From contig NZ_CP033073.1 of the NCBI RefSeq assembly GCF_003675325.1, forward strand, positions 1,116,001-1,180,000: 64,000 bases of DNA. The letters run 5' to 3'. The position numbers and the translations under genes were made by a program. Of this stretch, positions 1 through 10,141 are shown one piece after another (position 1 is the stretch's first letter; each line of letters starts with the position of its first letter). This DNA is from Streptomyces dangxiongensis (GTDB lineage Bacteria; Actinomycetota; Actinomycetes; Streptomycetales; Streptomycetaceae). Below the pieces are notes generated by a model. That model made no database searches and was not told the origin of the DNA. It saw only the letters and a program-made list of their open reading frames with translations.

Positions 1-31
1 CAGCCAGGCGTACTGTCGGCCGACGCACCTG

Positions 32-811
32 TCAGCCGGGCGCACCCCGCCCCTCCCCGGAGCCCGCTGTCGCAGCGAGGCCCAGCCGCTCCAGTGCCCC
101 CGCCACGTCCGGCACCGCCTGTACGCCCTCCGGCAGCGGTGGCCGGCGGACGACGAGCACGGGGAGCGCGAGATCGCGGGCGGCGGTGAGTTTCGCGGAC
201 GTGGCCGCACCGCCGCTGTCCTTGGTGACCAGGACGTCGACGCGGTGGGCGCGCAGGAGTTCCGTCTCGTCGGCGACCGTGAACGGGCCCCGGGCCAGGA
301 TGACCCGGGTGTCCGGCGGCAGGGGCGGTTCGGGCGGCTCGACCGACCGGACGACGAAGTGCAGGCCGTTCAGGTGGGCGAACGCCGCGAGGCCGAGGCG
401 CCCGGTGCTGAGGAACGCCCGGCGGCCGAGGCCCGGCAGGATCTCGGCGGCCCCGGCCAGGGACGGGACGTCGTACCACCGGTCGCCCGGGCCCGGCCGC
501 CAGCCGGGGCGGCGCAGGACGACGGCGGGGACGCCCGCGGTCCGGGCCGCCCGGACGGCGTTGGCCGTGATCGACTCGGCGAAGGGATGGGTGGCGTCCA
601 CCACGGCGTCCACCTGGTGTGCGCGCAGCCAGTCGGCGAGCCCCCGCTGGCCGCCGAAGCCGCCGGTCCGCACCTCACCGGGCAGTGCCGCGGGCCGGGT
701 GACCCGGCCCGCGAGGGAGGTGGTGACGCGGACCCCGGGGCGGGCGGCGAGGTCGGCGGCGAGGCGGCGGGCCTCGGTGGTGCCGCCGAGGATCAGCACG
801 TGCGCGGGCAT
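32..811 (-). CDS. cobK: Precorrin-6A reductase CobK/CbiJ
   Basis: A 259-aa protein starting MPAHVLILGGTTEARRLA, the N-terminal nucleotide-binding signature of precorrin-6A (cobalt-precorrin-6A) reductase, which reduces the corrin macrocycle with NADPH during cobalamin synthesis. Further family features are the DATHPFA motif in the middle and a VTKDSGG motif near the C terminus. The open frame continues upstream to about 1441, but that part is low-complexity Arg/Gly/Pro sequence antisense to the next gene. The ATG at 811 gives the usual family length of about 250 aa. No other cobalamin gene is next to it inside the window, so partners may lie to the left. Confidence 0.92.
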   Translation of the reverse strand: MPAHVLILGGTTEARRLAADLAARPGVRVTTSLAGRVTRPAALPGEVRTGGFGGQRGLADWLRAHQVDAVVDATHPFAESITANAVRAARTAGVPAVVLRRPGWRPGPGDRWYDVPSLAGAAEILPGLGRRAFLSTGRLGLAAFAHLNGLHFVVRSVEPPEPPLPPDTRVILARGPFTVADETELLRAHRVDVLVTKDSGGAATSAKLTAARDLALPVLVVRRPPLPEGVQAVPDVAGALERLGLAATAGSGEGRGAPG

Positions 812-903
812 GGGGTGAGCGTACGAGGCAGACGGCCCGGCCGGCCGCCCGGGTCCCCACGGACCGGTCACGCGGCCGCCGGGCCGGGCAGGGACCCGAC
901 GGC

Positions 904-1677
904 CTAGCGGAGCAGCAGTTGCAGACCGCCCACGACGGTCGCCGCGATCACCAGTTGTTCGAAGAGCCGCTGGTTGATCCGGGGCACGGCCCACTTGCCG
1001 AACAGGGCGCCGGGCACCACGAACACCGCGAGCGCGGCGTCCAGGAGCAGGGAGCGGCGGTCCATCAGGCCGAGGCCGACGCTGAACGGCACCTTGGACA
1101 CGTTCACGATGAGGAAGAAGAAGGCCGAGGTGCCGAGGAAGCCGAGTTTGCGGAAGCCGGTGGAGAGCAGGTACAGCGACATCACCGGTCCTCCCGCGTT
1201 GGCGACCATCGTGGTGAACCCGCCGAGGACGCCGTACGAGCGTGCCTTGACGCGGCCCGCCCGGGTGGTGACCGCGTCCGGCGCCTGAGGGGTCCCGGCC
1301 GTCCGGCGGCGCCACACCGTCACCCCGGCCATCAGCAGCAGGATCGCGCCGATCGAGGTCCGTACGACACCGTCGTCGGCCCACACCAGGAACAGGGTGC
1401 CCGCCACCACGCCCACCGCGACGGCCGGGAACAGGCGCCACAGTGTCGGCCAGTGCGCGTGCCGCCGGTAGGTGGCGACGGCGAGCAGGTCGCCGGCGAT
1501 CAGGACGGGCAGGAGGACTCCGGTGGAGGCCCGGGCGGGCAGGACCGCCGCGAAGACCGCGAGACTGACCGTGTTGGCCCCGCTCACGGCGGTCTTGGAG
1601 AAGCCGACGAGGAGGGCGGCGGCGGCGAGCGCGGCGAACTGCCAGCCCGAGAGGTGCCAGAGCGTCATCGTGTTCAT
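904..1677 (-). CDS. TauE/SafE-family (DUF81) membrane permease
   Basis: About 257 aa with 7-8 hydrophobic segments. The N-terminal stretch LVGFSKTAVSGANTVSLAVFA and a second half beginning GGFTTMVANAGGPVMSLYLL carry the paired GG/GxSKT features of TauE/SafE transporters. These proteins are generally linked to export of sulfite, sulfoacetate or other small anions. No substrate can be assigned from context because neighbours are cobK and a fatty-acid ligase. The start is uncertain: ATG at 1677 (used here) or an in-frame ATG at 1704; neither has a strong Shine-Dalgarno sequence. Confidence 0.85.
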   Translation of the reverse strand: MNTMTLWHLSGWQFAALAAAALLVGFSKTAVSGANTVSLAVFAAVLPARASTGVLLPVLIAGDLLAVATYRRHAHWPTLWRLFPAVAVGVVAGTLFLVWADDGVVRTSIGAILLLMAGVTVWRRRTAGTPQAPDAVTTRAGRVKARSYGVLGGFTTMVANAGGPVMSLYLLSTGFRKLGFLGTSAFFFLIVNVSKVPFSVGLGLMDRRSLLLDAALAVFVVPGALFGKWAVPRINQRLFEQLVIAATVVGGLQLLLR

Positions 1678-1760
1678 GGAGGAACCGATGCTATGCACAC
1701 GCATGCGTTCCGCGTAAGCGGCGTCTCGCCGTCCGGTCCCCGGGCCAGGTGCCGGTGCCG

Positions 1761-3272
1761 CTACCGGCCCGTGTACCGCGCCCGCAGTTCCCGCTTGAGC
1801 ACCTTCATGCTCGGTCCGAGCGGCAGCGCGTCGGTGAACTCCACGCGCCGCGGGTACTTGTGCCGCCCGAGGTGCTGCTTGGACCACTCGGTGAGCTCGG
1901 TGGCGTCGGGCGTGGTGCCCTGCGCCGGGACGACGACGGCGCACACCTCCTCGCCGTGCAGTTCGTCGGGGAGGCCGATGACGGCGGCCTGGGCGATCTC
2001 GGGGTGGCGCATCAGGACCTCCTCGACCTCGCGCGGGTAGACGTTGTAGCCGCCGCGGATGATGACGTCCTTCTTGCGGTCGACGATCCGCAGGAAGCCC
2101 TCGTCGTCCTTGGTGCCGAGGTCGCCGGTGCGGAACCAGCCGTCCACCACGGCTTCGGCGGTGGCCTCGGGGCGGCCGAGGTAGCCGGAGAAGACGTTGT
2201 GCCCGCGGACGACCACCTCGCCCAGCTCGCCGGGCGGCAGGAGTTCGATCCGGCCCTCCAGCTCGGCGCGGGCGATCTCCACGTCGATGCCCCAGAGGGG
2301 GTGGCCGATGGTGCCGGCCTTCGTGCCGAACACCGGCTGGTTGACGGTGGCGGTCGGTGAGGTCTCGGACAGGCCGTACCCCTCGTAGATCTTCGCCCCG
2401 AACGCGGCCTCGAACCGCTCCAGTACGGCGACCGGCAGCGAGGCGCCGCCGGAGACGCACACGCGCAGTTCGGGCAGCCGGTCGGCGTCCGCCGCCGCCG
2501 CGGCGAGGGCGACGAACATGGTGGGCACGCCGTGGAAGGTGTTCACGCCCTCCCGCACCATCAGCGCGAGGGCGCGGGCGGCGTCGAAGCGGGGCAGCAG
2601 GACGAGCGTGGCGCCGCCGCGCCAGGTGGAGTTGAGCGACACCGTCTGACCGAAGGCGTGGAACAGCGGCAGCGCGCCGAGTGCGATGTCGTCGGGCCGG
2701 ATGTCGTTGGCGTCGAAGGCGTTGACGGTCGCGTTCATCACCAGGTTGAAGTGGCTCAGCACGGCGCCCTTGGGGACGCCGGTGGTGCCGCTGGTGTAGA
2801 AGACGACCGCCGGGTCGTCGGCGGCCCGGGTGACGTACGACGGCAGCGGTTCGGCGTCGGCCGTGAGCTTGCCGAACTCCTCGCCCAGGGTGAGGGCCCG
2901 GATTCCGGCGGTGCCGGCGGCGGCTCGGCCGGTGTCCGCCTGGGCCGGGTGGACGAGCAGCAGGGTGGCGCCACTGTCCTTCAGGACGTGCTCGACCTCT
3001 TCGGCGGAGAGCAGCAGGTGCACGGGGACGACGACTGCGCCGGCCGCGGCGATCGCGTAGTAGGCGACCGGGAAGTCGGCGGTGTTGGGGGCCATCAGGG
3101 CCACCCGGTCGCCGGGCCGGACGCCGAGGCCGGCGAGGGCGCCCGCCTGCGCCAGCGCCCGCTGCCACACCTCGGCGAAGGTGAGCCGCAGGTCGCCTTC
3201 GACGAGGGCGGTCCTGCCAGGGCGGCGCCGGGCGTTCTCGGCGAGGATGGCGGCGACGGACAGGGTTGCCAT
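1761..3272 (-). CDS. Long-chain acyl-CoA ligase (AMP-forming)
   Basis: A 503-aa ANL-superfamily enzyme that activates fatty acids to acyl-adenylate and then acyl-CoA in the cytoplasm. The P-loop YTSGTTGVPKG lies at about residues 159-169, followed by YEGYGLSETSPT and the hinge region GWFRTGDLG...DRKKDVIIRGGYNVYP. The catalytic lysine is about K490 in GPSMKVLKREL. Length and motif order are complete. The start ATG at 3272 follows GGAGCAGCACTCC. It lies 68 bp downstream of the thiolase on the same strand, so the two probably form a beta-oxidation or lipid-remodelling operon. Confidence 0.93.
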   Translation of the reverse strand: MATLSVAAILAENARRRPGRTALVEGDLRLTFAEVWQRALAQAGALAGLGVRPGDRVALMAPNTADFPVAYYAIAAAGAVVVPVHLLLSAEEVEHVLKDSGATLLLVHPAQADTGRAAAGTAGIRALTLGEEFGKLTADAEPLPSYVTRAADDPAVVFYTSGTTGVPKGAVLSHFNLVMNATVNAFDANDIRPDDIALGALPLFHAFGQTVSLNSTWRGGATLVLLPRFDAARALALMVREGVNTFHGVPTMFVALAAAAADADRLPELRVCVSGGASLPVAVLERFEAAFGAKIYEGYGLSETSPTATVNQPVFGTKAGTIGHPLWGIDVEIARAELEGRIELLPPGELGEVVVRGHNVFSGYLGRPEATAEAVVDGWFRTGDLGTKDDEGFLRIVDRKKDVIIRGGYNVYPREVEEVLMRHPEIAQAAVIGLPDELHGEEVCAVVVPAQGTTPDATELTEWSKQHLGRHKYPRRVEFTDALPLGPSMKVLKRELRARYTGR

Positions 3273-3340
3273 GGAGTGCTGCTCCGTTTCCTTGCGGCTC
3301 GTACTACCGATCCCCTTGCGGGGCCCCCGTTGCGGGCGGC

Positions 3341-4528
<1,188 letters not shown>

Positions 4529-4589
4529 GGCTTGGACTCCTGACCTACGACGCTGTGGATCAGCACGGACCGGTTCTGCACCTGTTAAT

Positions 4590-4600
4590 TAGCACTGCTA
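4590..4600. promoter_or_regulatory. Palindrome in the thiolase/lipase divergent promoter
   Basis: TAGCA-C-TGCTA is a perfect 11-bp palindrome in an AT-rich patch of an otherwise GC-rich divergent intergenic region (4529-4674). Its position suits an operator controlling the thiolase-ligase operon, the lipase or both. The regulator is unknown and no regulator gene is adjacent. Confidence 0.4.
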
Positions 4601-4674
4601 GTTTTCGACTATAGACCTCCGGCCGCCCCGCTGGGAAGATTCCCCCGGCCGTCACCGACTCCGCTGGAGGAGAC

Positions 4675-5484
4675 ATGCCCCACGTCCGCGAGCACCTGCT
4701 CGACGGCACGCACGGACCTCTCGCCGTGCACGAGTGGCCGCACCCGGCGCCGCGCCGCCTCGTCATCCTGGCGCACGGGTACGGCGAGCACGCCGGGCGC
4801 TACGCGGAACTCGCCGCCGTCCTCACCGGGCACGGCGCCGCCGTGTACGCACCCGACCACACCGGCCACGGCAGGTCGGCGGGCGAGCGGGTGCTGATCG
4901 AGGACTTCGAGGACGTGGTCACGGACGTGCACCGCGCGGCGGACCTGGCCCGGGCCGCCCACCCCGGCCTGCCCCTGGTGTTGATCGGTCACTCCATGGG
5001 CGGCCTCGTCGCGGCCCGGTACGCCCAGCGGTACGGCGACGAGTTGAGCGCGCTGGTGCTGTCGGGTCCGGTGATCGGCGCCTGGGAACTGCCGGGGCGG
5101 CTGCTCGCCCTGGACGAGATCCCGGACCTGCCGGTCAGCCCGTCCGCGCTCTCCCGGGACCCGGCCGTGGGCGCCGCGTACGCGGCCGATCCGCTGGTCT
5201 GGCACGGGCCCATGAAGCGGCCGACGCTGGAGGCGTTCGCCCGGACCCTGGAGACCGTCGCCCGGGGCGGTGACGTCGGGCGGCTGCCGCTGCTGTGGCT
5301 GCACGGGGACGACGACCGGCTGGTGCCGTTGCCCGGCAGCCGGCCCGGGGTGCGGCGGCTGAGCGGCGGCCCGCTGACCGAGCGGATCTTCGCCGGGGCA
5401 CGGCACGAGGTGTTCCACGAGACGTGCAAGGAGGCGGTCCTCGCGGAGACGCTGGACTTCCTGAACCGGGTGCTGCCTCGCTGA
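4675..5484 (+). CDS. Alpha/beta hydrolase, monoacylglycerol-lipase type
   Basis: A 269-aa serine hydrolase of the Hydrolase_4 (lysophospholipase/monoacylglycerol lipase) group. The nucleophile elbow is GHSMGG with serine about S107, the acid is in LWLHGDDDRLVP and the histidine in GARHEVFHE. The oxyanion region HGYGEHAGRY (about 34-43) is typical of monoglyceride lipases. There is no signal peptide, so it probably acts in the cytoplasm or at the inner membrane face, releasing fatty acids that the divergent ligase and thiolase could use. A GGAGGAG Shine-Dalgarno precedes the ATG. Confidence 0.9.
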   Translation: MPHVREHLLDGTHGPLAVHEWPHPAPRRLVILAHGYGEHAGRYAELAAVLTGHGAAVYAPDHTGHGRSAGERVLIEDFEDVVTDVHRAADLARAAHPGLPLVLIGHSMGGLVAARYAQRYGDELSALVLSGPVIGAWELPGRLLALDEIPDLPVSPSALSRDPAVGAAYAADPLVWHGPMKRPTLEAFARTLETVARGGDVGRLPLLWLHGDDDRLVPLPGSRPGVRRLSGGPLTERIFAGARHEVFHETCKEAVLAETLDFLNRVLPR

Positions 5485-5494
5485 TCAGCGCGTT

Positions 5495-5516
5495 TGCCCC
5501 CCGGTGCGCCGGGGCA
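5495..5516 (+). terminator. GC-rich hairpin after the lipase gene
   Basis: TGCC...CCGG pairs with CCGGGGCA around a TGCG loop, with a two-base bulge, 10 nt after the lipase stop. There is no T-run, which is common for Streptomyces terminators. It separates the lipase from dps. Confidence 0.45.
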
Positions 5517-5568
5517 CCCGCCCTTTCGGACGTGACCCGGAATGCTGACGAAAGGGGACCGACCCACC

Positions 5569-6060
5569 ATGACCGTGGTCAAGAGCACGCTGCCCGAGGA
5601 GGCGCTCCGCGCCGCCGGGACCGCCCTCCAGGACACCCTGGTCGACCTGCTCGGACTGTCACTGATCGGGAAGCAGGCGCACTGGAACATCGTCGGCCCG
5701 CGCTTCCGGTCGATCCACCTCCAGCTTGACGAGGTGGTCACCACCGCCCGCGACCACTCGGACACGGTCGCCGAACGGGCCGCCGCGCTGGGAGTGTCGC
5801 CGGACGGCCGGCCGGAGACCATCGCCGCGGCCTTCGCGCTGCCCGGCACCAAGGACGGCTGGCAGCGCGACACGGAGGTCGTGGAGCTGATGGTCGAATC
5901 GCTGGGGACGGCCGTCGACCGGCTGCGCGAGCGGATCGAGGCCACCGAGAAGGCCGACCCGGTCAGCCAGGATCTGCTGATCACCATCACTGCCGACCTG
6001 GAGAAGCAGCGCTGGATGTTCCAGGCCGAGAACCACTCGCCCGAGCAGGCCTCCAGCTAG
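5569..6060 (+). CDS. Dps-family ferritin-like DNA-protection protein
   Basis: A 163-aa four-helix ferritin-like protein. GKQAHWNIVGPRFRSIHLQLDE followed by RDHSDTVAERAAALG is the Dps ferroxidase-site pattern (H in KQAHWN, then D and E on the neighbouring subunit helix). Dps dodecamers oxidise Fe(II) with peroxide and protect DNA. The ATG at 5569 is chosen because AAAGGGG lies about 8 nt upstream; an in-frame ATG at 5542 lacks this. A DUF3140 gene follows after 31 bp. Confidence 0.92.
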   Translation: MTVVKSTLPEEALRAAGTALQDTLVDLLGLSLIGKQAHWNIVGPRFRSIHLQLDEVVTTARDHSDTVAERAAALGVSPDGRPETIAAAFALPGTKDGWQRDTEVVELMVESLGTAVDRLRERIEATEKADPVSQDLLITITADLEKQRWMFQAENHSPEQASS

Positions 6061-6091
6061 CGCGTCCGCCCGCACGACGGAAGGGAGGACC

Positions 6092-6436
6092 ATGGCCGAC
6101 GCCCTCGAACTCGACGCGCTGTGGGAGGACTTCCACCGCGTGGTCAACATGACCTCGGCGGAACTGGCGGCCTGGCTGACGGTCCGGGACGCCGCCGAGG
6201 AGACGGAACCGCTGCCGGAGGCGTCGGGTTCGCCCACCGGACGGCATGTCCTCGCGATCCTCCAGAAGCGCCGTACCGACCTCACCGAGGACGACATCCG
6301 GGTGATGCACCGGGTCGTCGACACGGTCGACGACCCGGCGGACCTGGAGAACGAGCCCGCACCCGAGACCACGCCGGAGGACACCCGCCGCCGGCACCGG
6401 CTGATGACGCTGGGCCACGACCCGCTCAGGCCGTAG
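6092..6436 (+). CDS. DUF3140 protein
   Basis: A 114-aa acidic protein matching DUF3140 (LWEDFHRVVNMTSAELAAWL near the N terminus, then GRHVLAILQKRRTDLTEDD and MHRVVDTVDD). Members are often annotated as DNA-binding proteins but the function is not established. GGAAGGGAGGACC precedes the ATG. It is 31 bp after dps and may be co-transcribed with it; a hairpin terminator follows. Confidence 0.8.
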   Translation: MADALELDALWEDFHRVVNMTSAELAAWLTVRDAAEETEPLPEASGSPTGRHVLAILQKRRTDLTEDDIRVMHRVVDTVDDPADLENEPAPETTPEDTRRRHRLMTLGHDPLRP

Positions 6437-6473
6437 GCGGGCAGCCGCCCGCGGGTACCCGCGAGGCAGGGCG

Positions 6474-6511
6474 CCGGCCGGCTCCCCGGATCACACCGGG
6501 AAGCCGGCCGG
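6474..6511 (+). terminator. Terminator after dps-DUF3140
   Basis: A 10-bp perfect stem (CCGGCCGGCT with AGCCGGCCGG) is extended by a CCCGG/CCGGG inner stem around a short loop, 37 nt after the DUF3140 stop. No T-run. It would end the dps transcript. Confidence 0.7.
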
Positions 6512-6669
6512 GTACGCCGAACGGCCCGTGCCGTCCGCCGTGTTGGCGTGGGCGGCACCCGGCGGGCAGGCGACCGGCGCCCGTCCGCGCCGTGCCGCGT
6601 GATCGTGTCAGACTGCTCCCCGCACGTCCCGGAGCGACCACCGGGACCGGACGCGCGGAGGAGCAGCAC

Positions 6670-7464
6670 GTGACGGGGACCGAGCCGGACAGCCAGCACA
6701 TCGACACCACCCGGCCGCATCCGGCACGGGTGTACGACTGGTTCCTCGGCGGCAAGGACAACTACCCGGTCGACGAGGAACTGGCCCGCCGGATCACGGC
6801 GATCGACGGGGGCGCCCCGAAGGCCGCCCGCGCGAACCGGGCGTTCATGCGCCGGACCACCCGGGCGCTGGCCGCGGAGGCGGGGATCCGCCAGTTCCTG
6901 GACATCGGCACCGGCATACCGACCGAGCCGAACCTGCACCAGATCGCCCAGTCCGTCACCCCGGACGCCCGGGTGGTCTACGTCGACAACGACCCCATCG
7001 TGCTGGCCCACGCGCACGCGCTGCTGCGCGGCACCCCCGACGGTGTGACGGAGTACGTGCAGGCCGACGCCCGCGATCCGCACACCATCCTCGAACAGGC
7101 CGGCCGCGTGCTGGACTTCGACCGCCCGGTGGCCCTCTCCCTCATCGCGCTGCTGCACTTCGTCGCCGACGAGGACGGCGCCCACGACCTGGTGGCCGCC
7201 CTGGTCGACGTGCTGGCGCCGGGCAGCTTCCTGGCGCTGTCGACCATGACCGCCGACTTCGACCCGGAGAACGTCCACACGGGCATCGCGGCCTACGCGG
7301 CGGGCGGAGTGACCCTGGTCGCCCGCTCGCACGCCGAGGTGGGTGTCTTCTTCGAGGGACTGGAACTGCTGGAACCCGGGATCGTGTCCGTGGCGGAGTG
7401 GCGCCCGGAGGAGGAACCGCGGGAGCGGATCTCGCTGTACGGCGGGGTGGCGCGAAAGCCCTGA
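6670..7464 (+). CDS. SAM-dependent methyltransferase, DUF574 (Methyltransf_19) family
   Basis: A 264-aa protein from a GTG at 6670 preceded by GGAGGAGCAGCAC. The opening PHPARVYDWFLGGKDNYPVDEE is the hallmark of the actinobacterial DUF574 methyltransferase family. The SAM-binding motif I is FLDIGTGIPTEPN, followed by acidic VVYVDNDPIV. Members are abundant in Streptomyces and mostly uncharacterised; the substrate cannot be inferred. It converges with the HAD hydrolase after 17 bp. Confidence 0.9.
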   Translation: MTGTEPDSQHIDTTRPHPARVYDWFLGGKDNYPVDEELARRITAIDGGAPKAARANRAFMRRTTRALAAEAGIRQFLDIGTGIPTEPNLHQIAQSVTPDARVVYVDNDPIVLAHAHALLRGTPDGVTEYVQADARDPHTILEQAGRVLDFDRPVALSLIALLHFVADEDGAHDLVAALVDVLAPGSFLALSTMTADFDPENVHTGIAAYAAGGVTLVARSHAEVGVFFEGLELLEPGIVSVAEWRPEEEPRERISLYGGVARKP

Positions 7465-7481
7465 CGCCGGACGCCGCCCGG

Positions 7482-8336
7482 CTACAGTCCGAGGACGCGG
7501 GCGATGGTGCGCGGTACGCCGTCGTCGTTGTTGGACGGGGCCAGGTGGCGGGCCCGGCGGATCACCTCGGGGTGGGCCCCCGCCATGGCGAAGGACCAGT
7601 CGGCGGCGTCGAGCATCTCCAGGTCGTTGAGGTAGTCGCCGAACACCATGGTCTGCGCGGGGCTGATGCCGAGCGCCCGCTGGAGGGCGCGCAGGGCCGT
7701 GCCCTTGTTGGCGGTGCGGTTCATGACGTCCACCCAGTGCTCACCGGAGACGACGACCTGGTGCGTGGCGGCGAACCCGGCGAGGGCGGGGGCGGTGGTG
7801 CGCTCGGCGGGCCCGAAGTCGAACAGGGCCACCTTGATCATCTCGTCGTCGACGGCGGTGACGTCGTCCACGATCCGGTGTTCGGCGTAATAGGTGCGCA
7901 CCTCGGAGAGGAACGCCTCGTCGGTCCGCTCGACGTACGCCGCCCGCTTGCCGCAGACGACCGCGCCGACGTCGGCGCCGCCCGCGACCAGCCGCCGTAC
8001 CGTCCGGGCGACCGCGGCGGCGACGGACCGGTCCAGCGGGTCGGAACTCAGCTCCACACCGTCGCGGACCACGTACGTGCCGTTCTCCGCGATGAACACC
8101 ATGCCCTCGGCGACGTCGGCGAACTGCCGGGCCAGCGTCGCGTACTGACGGCCGCTGGCCGGGCTGAACAACACTCCGCGACGGCGCAGTTCGGCGAGCA
8201 TCGGCCACAGCCCGCCGGGTATCCGCTTGGCGTCGTCCAGCAGCGTGCCGTCCATGTCGGTGACGATCAGCCGGATGTCGGCGGGGCCGGCACGCAGGCC
8301 GGACGTGTCGTACAGGGGCGCGGGCGTGGCGGGCAT
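7482..8336 (-). CDS. HAD-superfamily Cof-type phosphatase
   Basis: A 284-aa protein with the HAD nucleophile motif DMDGTLLDD about 28 residues in, the FSPASGRQY motif II, and C-terminal GDYLNDLEML and AGAHPEVIRRARHLAPSNNDDGV signatures of the Cof/IIB subfamily. These enzymes dephosphorylate sugar phosphates or related small molecules in the cytoplasm. The ATG at 8336 follows CAGGAC; the open frame continues upstream without homology. No substrate context. Confidence 0.9.
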   Translation of the reverse strand: MPATPAPLYDTSGLRAGPADIRLIVTDMDGTLLDDAKRIPGGLWPMLAELRRRGVLFSPASGRQYATLARQFADVAEGMVFIAENGTYVVRDGVELSSDPLDRSVAAAVARTVRRLVAGGADVGAVVCGKRAAYVERTDEAFLSEVRTYYAEHRIVDDVTAVDDEMIKVALFDFGPAERTTAPALAGFAATHQVVVSGEHWVDVMNRTANKGTALRALQRALGISPAQTMVFGDYLNDLEMLDAADWSFAMAGAHPEVIRRARHLAPSNNDDGVPRTIARVLGL

Positions 8337-8735
8337 GTCCTGCTCTCGGTCGGGGGCCGGGCTACCGGTCCAGTGTTCCTCATGCCCACGGCACGCCCGG
8401 GACCGGCGGGGACCCGGTTCGCGCACGTGCCCGGAACCGCCCAGGGTGCCCGTTTCCCGGCACGGGCGATCAGCGGGCGGCACAATGACGACGGAACACC
8501 GCACGGTTGAAGGGCGGACATGTGAGCGAGGACCACGCCCCACCGGCCGCCACCCGCGGGCCCGCCGGACCCGTCGCCCTCCCCGGCGCCCCGGAGCCGG
8601 CCGCGCCCGGCCTCGTGCCCCATCCGGGGTGGCGCGCCGGGCCGGCGCCGGCCGCACCGGTGCCGCGGTCCGGCACGGCCGCCGTGCGACCCTGATCCCG
8701 GCCGCGTGCGCCGCCGAGCCCGCCGAGGAGGACGT
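8337..8735. other. Divergent intergenic region with a doubtful small ORF
   Basis: This 399-bp gap lies between the HAD gene and the glutamine-synthetase-like gene and should hold both promoters. A GTG at 8522 opens a 57-codon Pro/Ala/Gly-rich frame ending at 8695, with GGGCGG just upstream. It has no recognisable domain and may be noncoding. No clear dyad was found. Confidence 0.3.
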
Positions 8736-10139
8736 ATGACGACTTTGGCCGACCCCGTGCCCGGCGGCCGTCCCGCGGATCTGCGCCGGGTCGCGCCCCT
8801 CACCGCCGGCCTGGCCGCGCAGGGCGTGCACGGCATCGTGCTGGGTTACGTCGACACGGCGGGCGTCGGCCGGGTGAAGACGATCCCGACGGCCCGGCTG
8901 GAGGCGGCCGTGTCCTGGGGCGTCGGCATGTCCCCGGTGTTCGACACGTTCCTCGCCGGCGACTCCGTCGTCACCACCGACGTCCTCGGCTCTCCCGACG
9001 GCGATCTGCGGCTCTACCCGGACCTGGACCGGCTGGTGGCGCTGGCCGGGCAGCCCGGCTGGGCGTGGGCGCCGGTGGACCGGATCACCCAGGAGGGCAC
9101 CCGGCACCCCGGGTGCAGCCGGACCTTCCTGCGCCGGGTCGTCACCGACGCCGCCGAACGGCACGGCCTCGCCCTCAAGGCGGCGATCGAGATCGAGTGG
9201 TCGGTGGGCGCCGGCTCGGCGCCCACCGGGGAGTTCGTGCCGGCGGTCCACGGACCGGCGTACGGCGCGATCCGGCAGGTCGAGCTGAGCGACTACACCG
9301 CCGACCTGCTGGCCGCGTGCGCCGCGCAGGACGTGGACGTCGACCAACTGCACCCCGAGTACGCGGCCGGCCAGTTCGAGATCTCGGTGGGCGCGCGGGA
9401 CCCGGTGGCCGCCGCCGACCGCAGCGTGCTGGTCCGCCAGACCATCCGGGCGGTGGCCCAGCGGCACGGCCTGAGGGTGTCGTTCGCACCCGCGGTGACC
9501 GCCGAGGGCGTCGGCAACGGCGGCCATCTGCACCTGTCCTGCTGGCGCGACGGGGTGAACCTGCACGCGGGCGGCGACCGCCGGTACGGCATGACGGCCG
9601 AGGCGGAGGCCTTCGCCGCCGGGGTGCTCGCCCGCCTCCCCGCGCTGACGGCGGTCACCGCGCCGAGCCCGGCCAGCTATCTGCGGCTCAGACCCTCCCG
9701 GTGGGCCGGGGCGTTCACCGCCTGGGGCCGCGAGACCCGCGAGGCCGCGCTGCGCGTGATCACGGGCACGGCGGGCCGTCACACCCAGGACGCGAACCTG
9801 GAGGTCAAGCCGGTCGACCTGGCCGCCAACCCCTATCTGGCCCTCGGCTGCGTGATCGCCGCCGGACTCGACGGCATGACGGCCGACCGCGTCCTTCCCC
9901 GGGAGATCACCGGCGACCCGGCCCGGTACGGCCCGCAGGAGGCGGCGGCCCTGGGCGTACGGCGGCTGCCGCGGTCGCTGCCGGAGGCCGCCGAGGAGTT
10001 CCGCACGGACCCGGTGCTGCGGGCGGCGCTGGGCCCGGTCCTCGCGGACGCGGTGACCGCCGTACGGCTCGGCGAGGCCGCGGCCGTCGACGGCCTCGAC
10101 GACAACCGGGTGGCGGCGGCCTACCGCTGGAGGTACTGA
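8736..10139 (+). CDS. Glutamine-synthetase-like gamma-glutamyl ligase (FluG C-terminal-like)
   Basis: A 467-aa member of the GS-I fold. It has the N-terminal GYVDTAGVGRVKTIP, the metal/glutamate-binding EIEWSV region, NGGHLHLSCW (the GNGxHxH loop) and the ATP/phosphate motif RLRPSRWAGAFTAWGRETREAALRV. It resembles GS-like enzymes that glutamylate amines rather than ammonia-assimilating GlnA. The ATG at 8736 follows GAGGAGGACGT. It ends 2 nt before an amidohydrolase gene; together they match the two domains of FluG in separate ORFs, suggesting a coupled glutamylation/hydrolysis pathway. Confidence 0.85.
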   Translation: MTTLADPVPGGRPADLRRVAPLTAGLAAQGVHGIVLGYVDTAGVGRVKTIPTARLEAAVSWGVGMSPVFDTFLAGDSVVTTDVLGSPDGDLRLYPDLDRLVALAGQPGWAWAPVDRITQEGTRHPGCSRTFLRRVVTDAAERHGLALKAAIEIEWSVGAGSAPTGEFVPAVHGPAYGAIRQVELSDYTADLLAACAAQDVDVDQLHPEYAAGQFEISVGARDPVAAADRSVLVRQTIRAVAQRHGLRVSFAPAVTAEGVGNGGHLHLSCWRDGVNLHAGGDRRYGMTAEAEAFAAGVLARLPALTAVTAPSPASYLRLRPSRWAGAFTAWGRETREAALRVITGTAGRHTQDANLEVKPVDLAANPYLALGCVIAAGLDGMTADRVLPREITGDPARYGPQEAAALGVRRLPRSLPEAAEEFRTDPVLRAALGPVLADAVTAVRLGEAAAVDGLDDNRVAAAYRWRY

Positions 10140-10141
10140 CC

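Noticed and set aside
8522..8695. Small protein gene before the GS-like gene
   Set aside because: Pro/Ala/Gly-rich 57-codon frame with no homology; kept only as a note within the intergenic entry.
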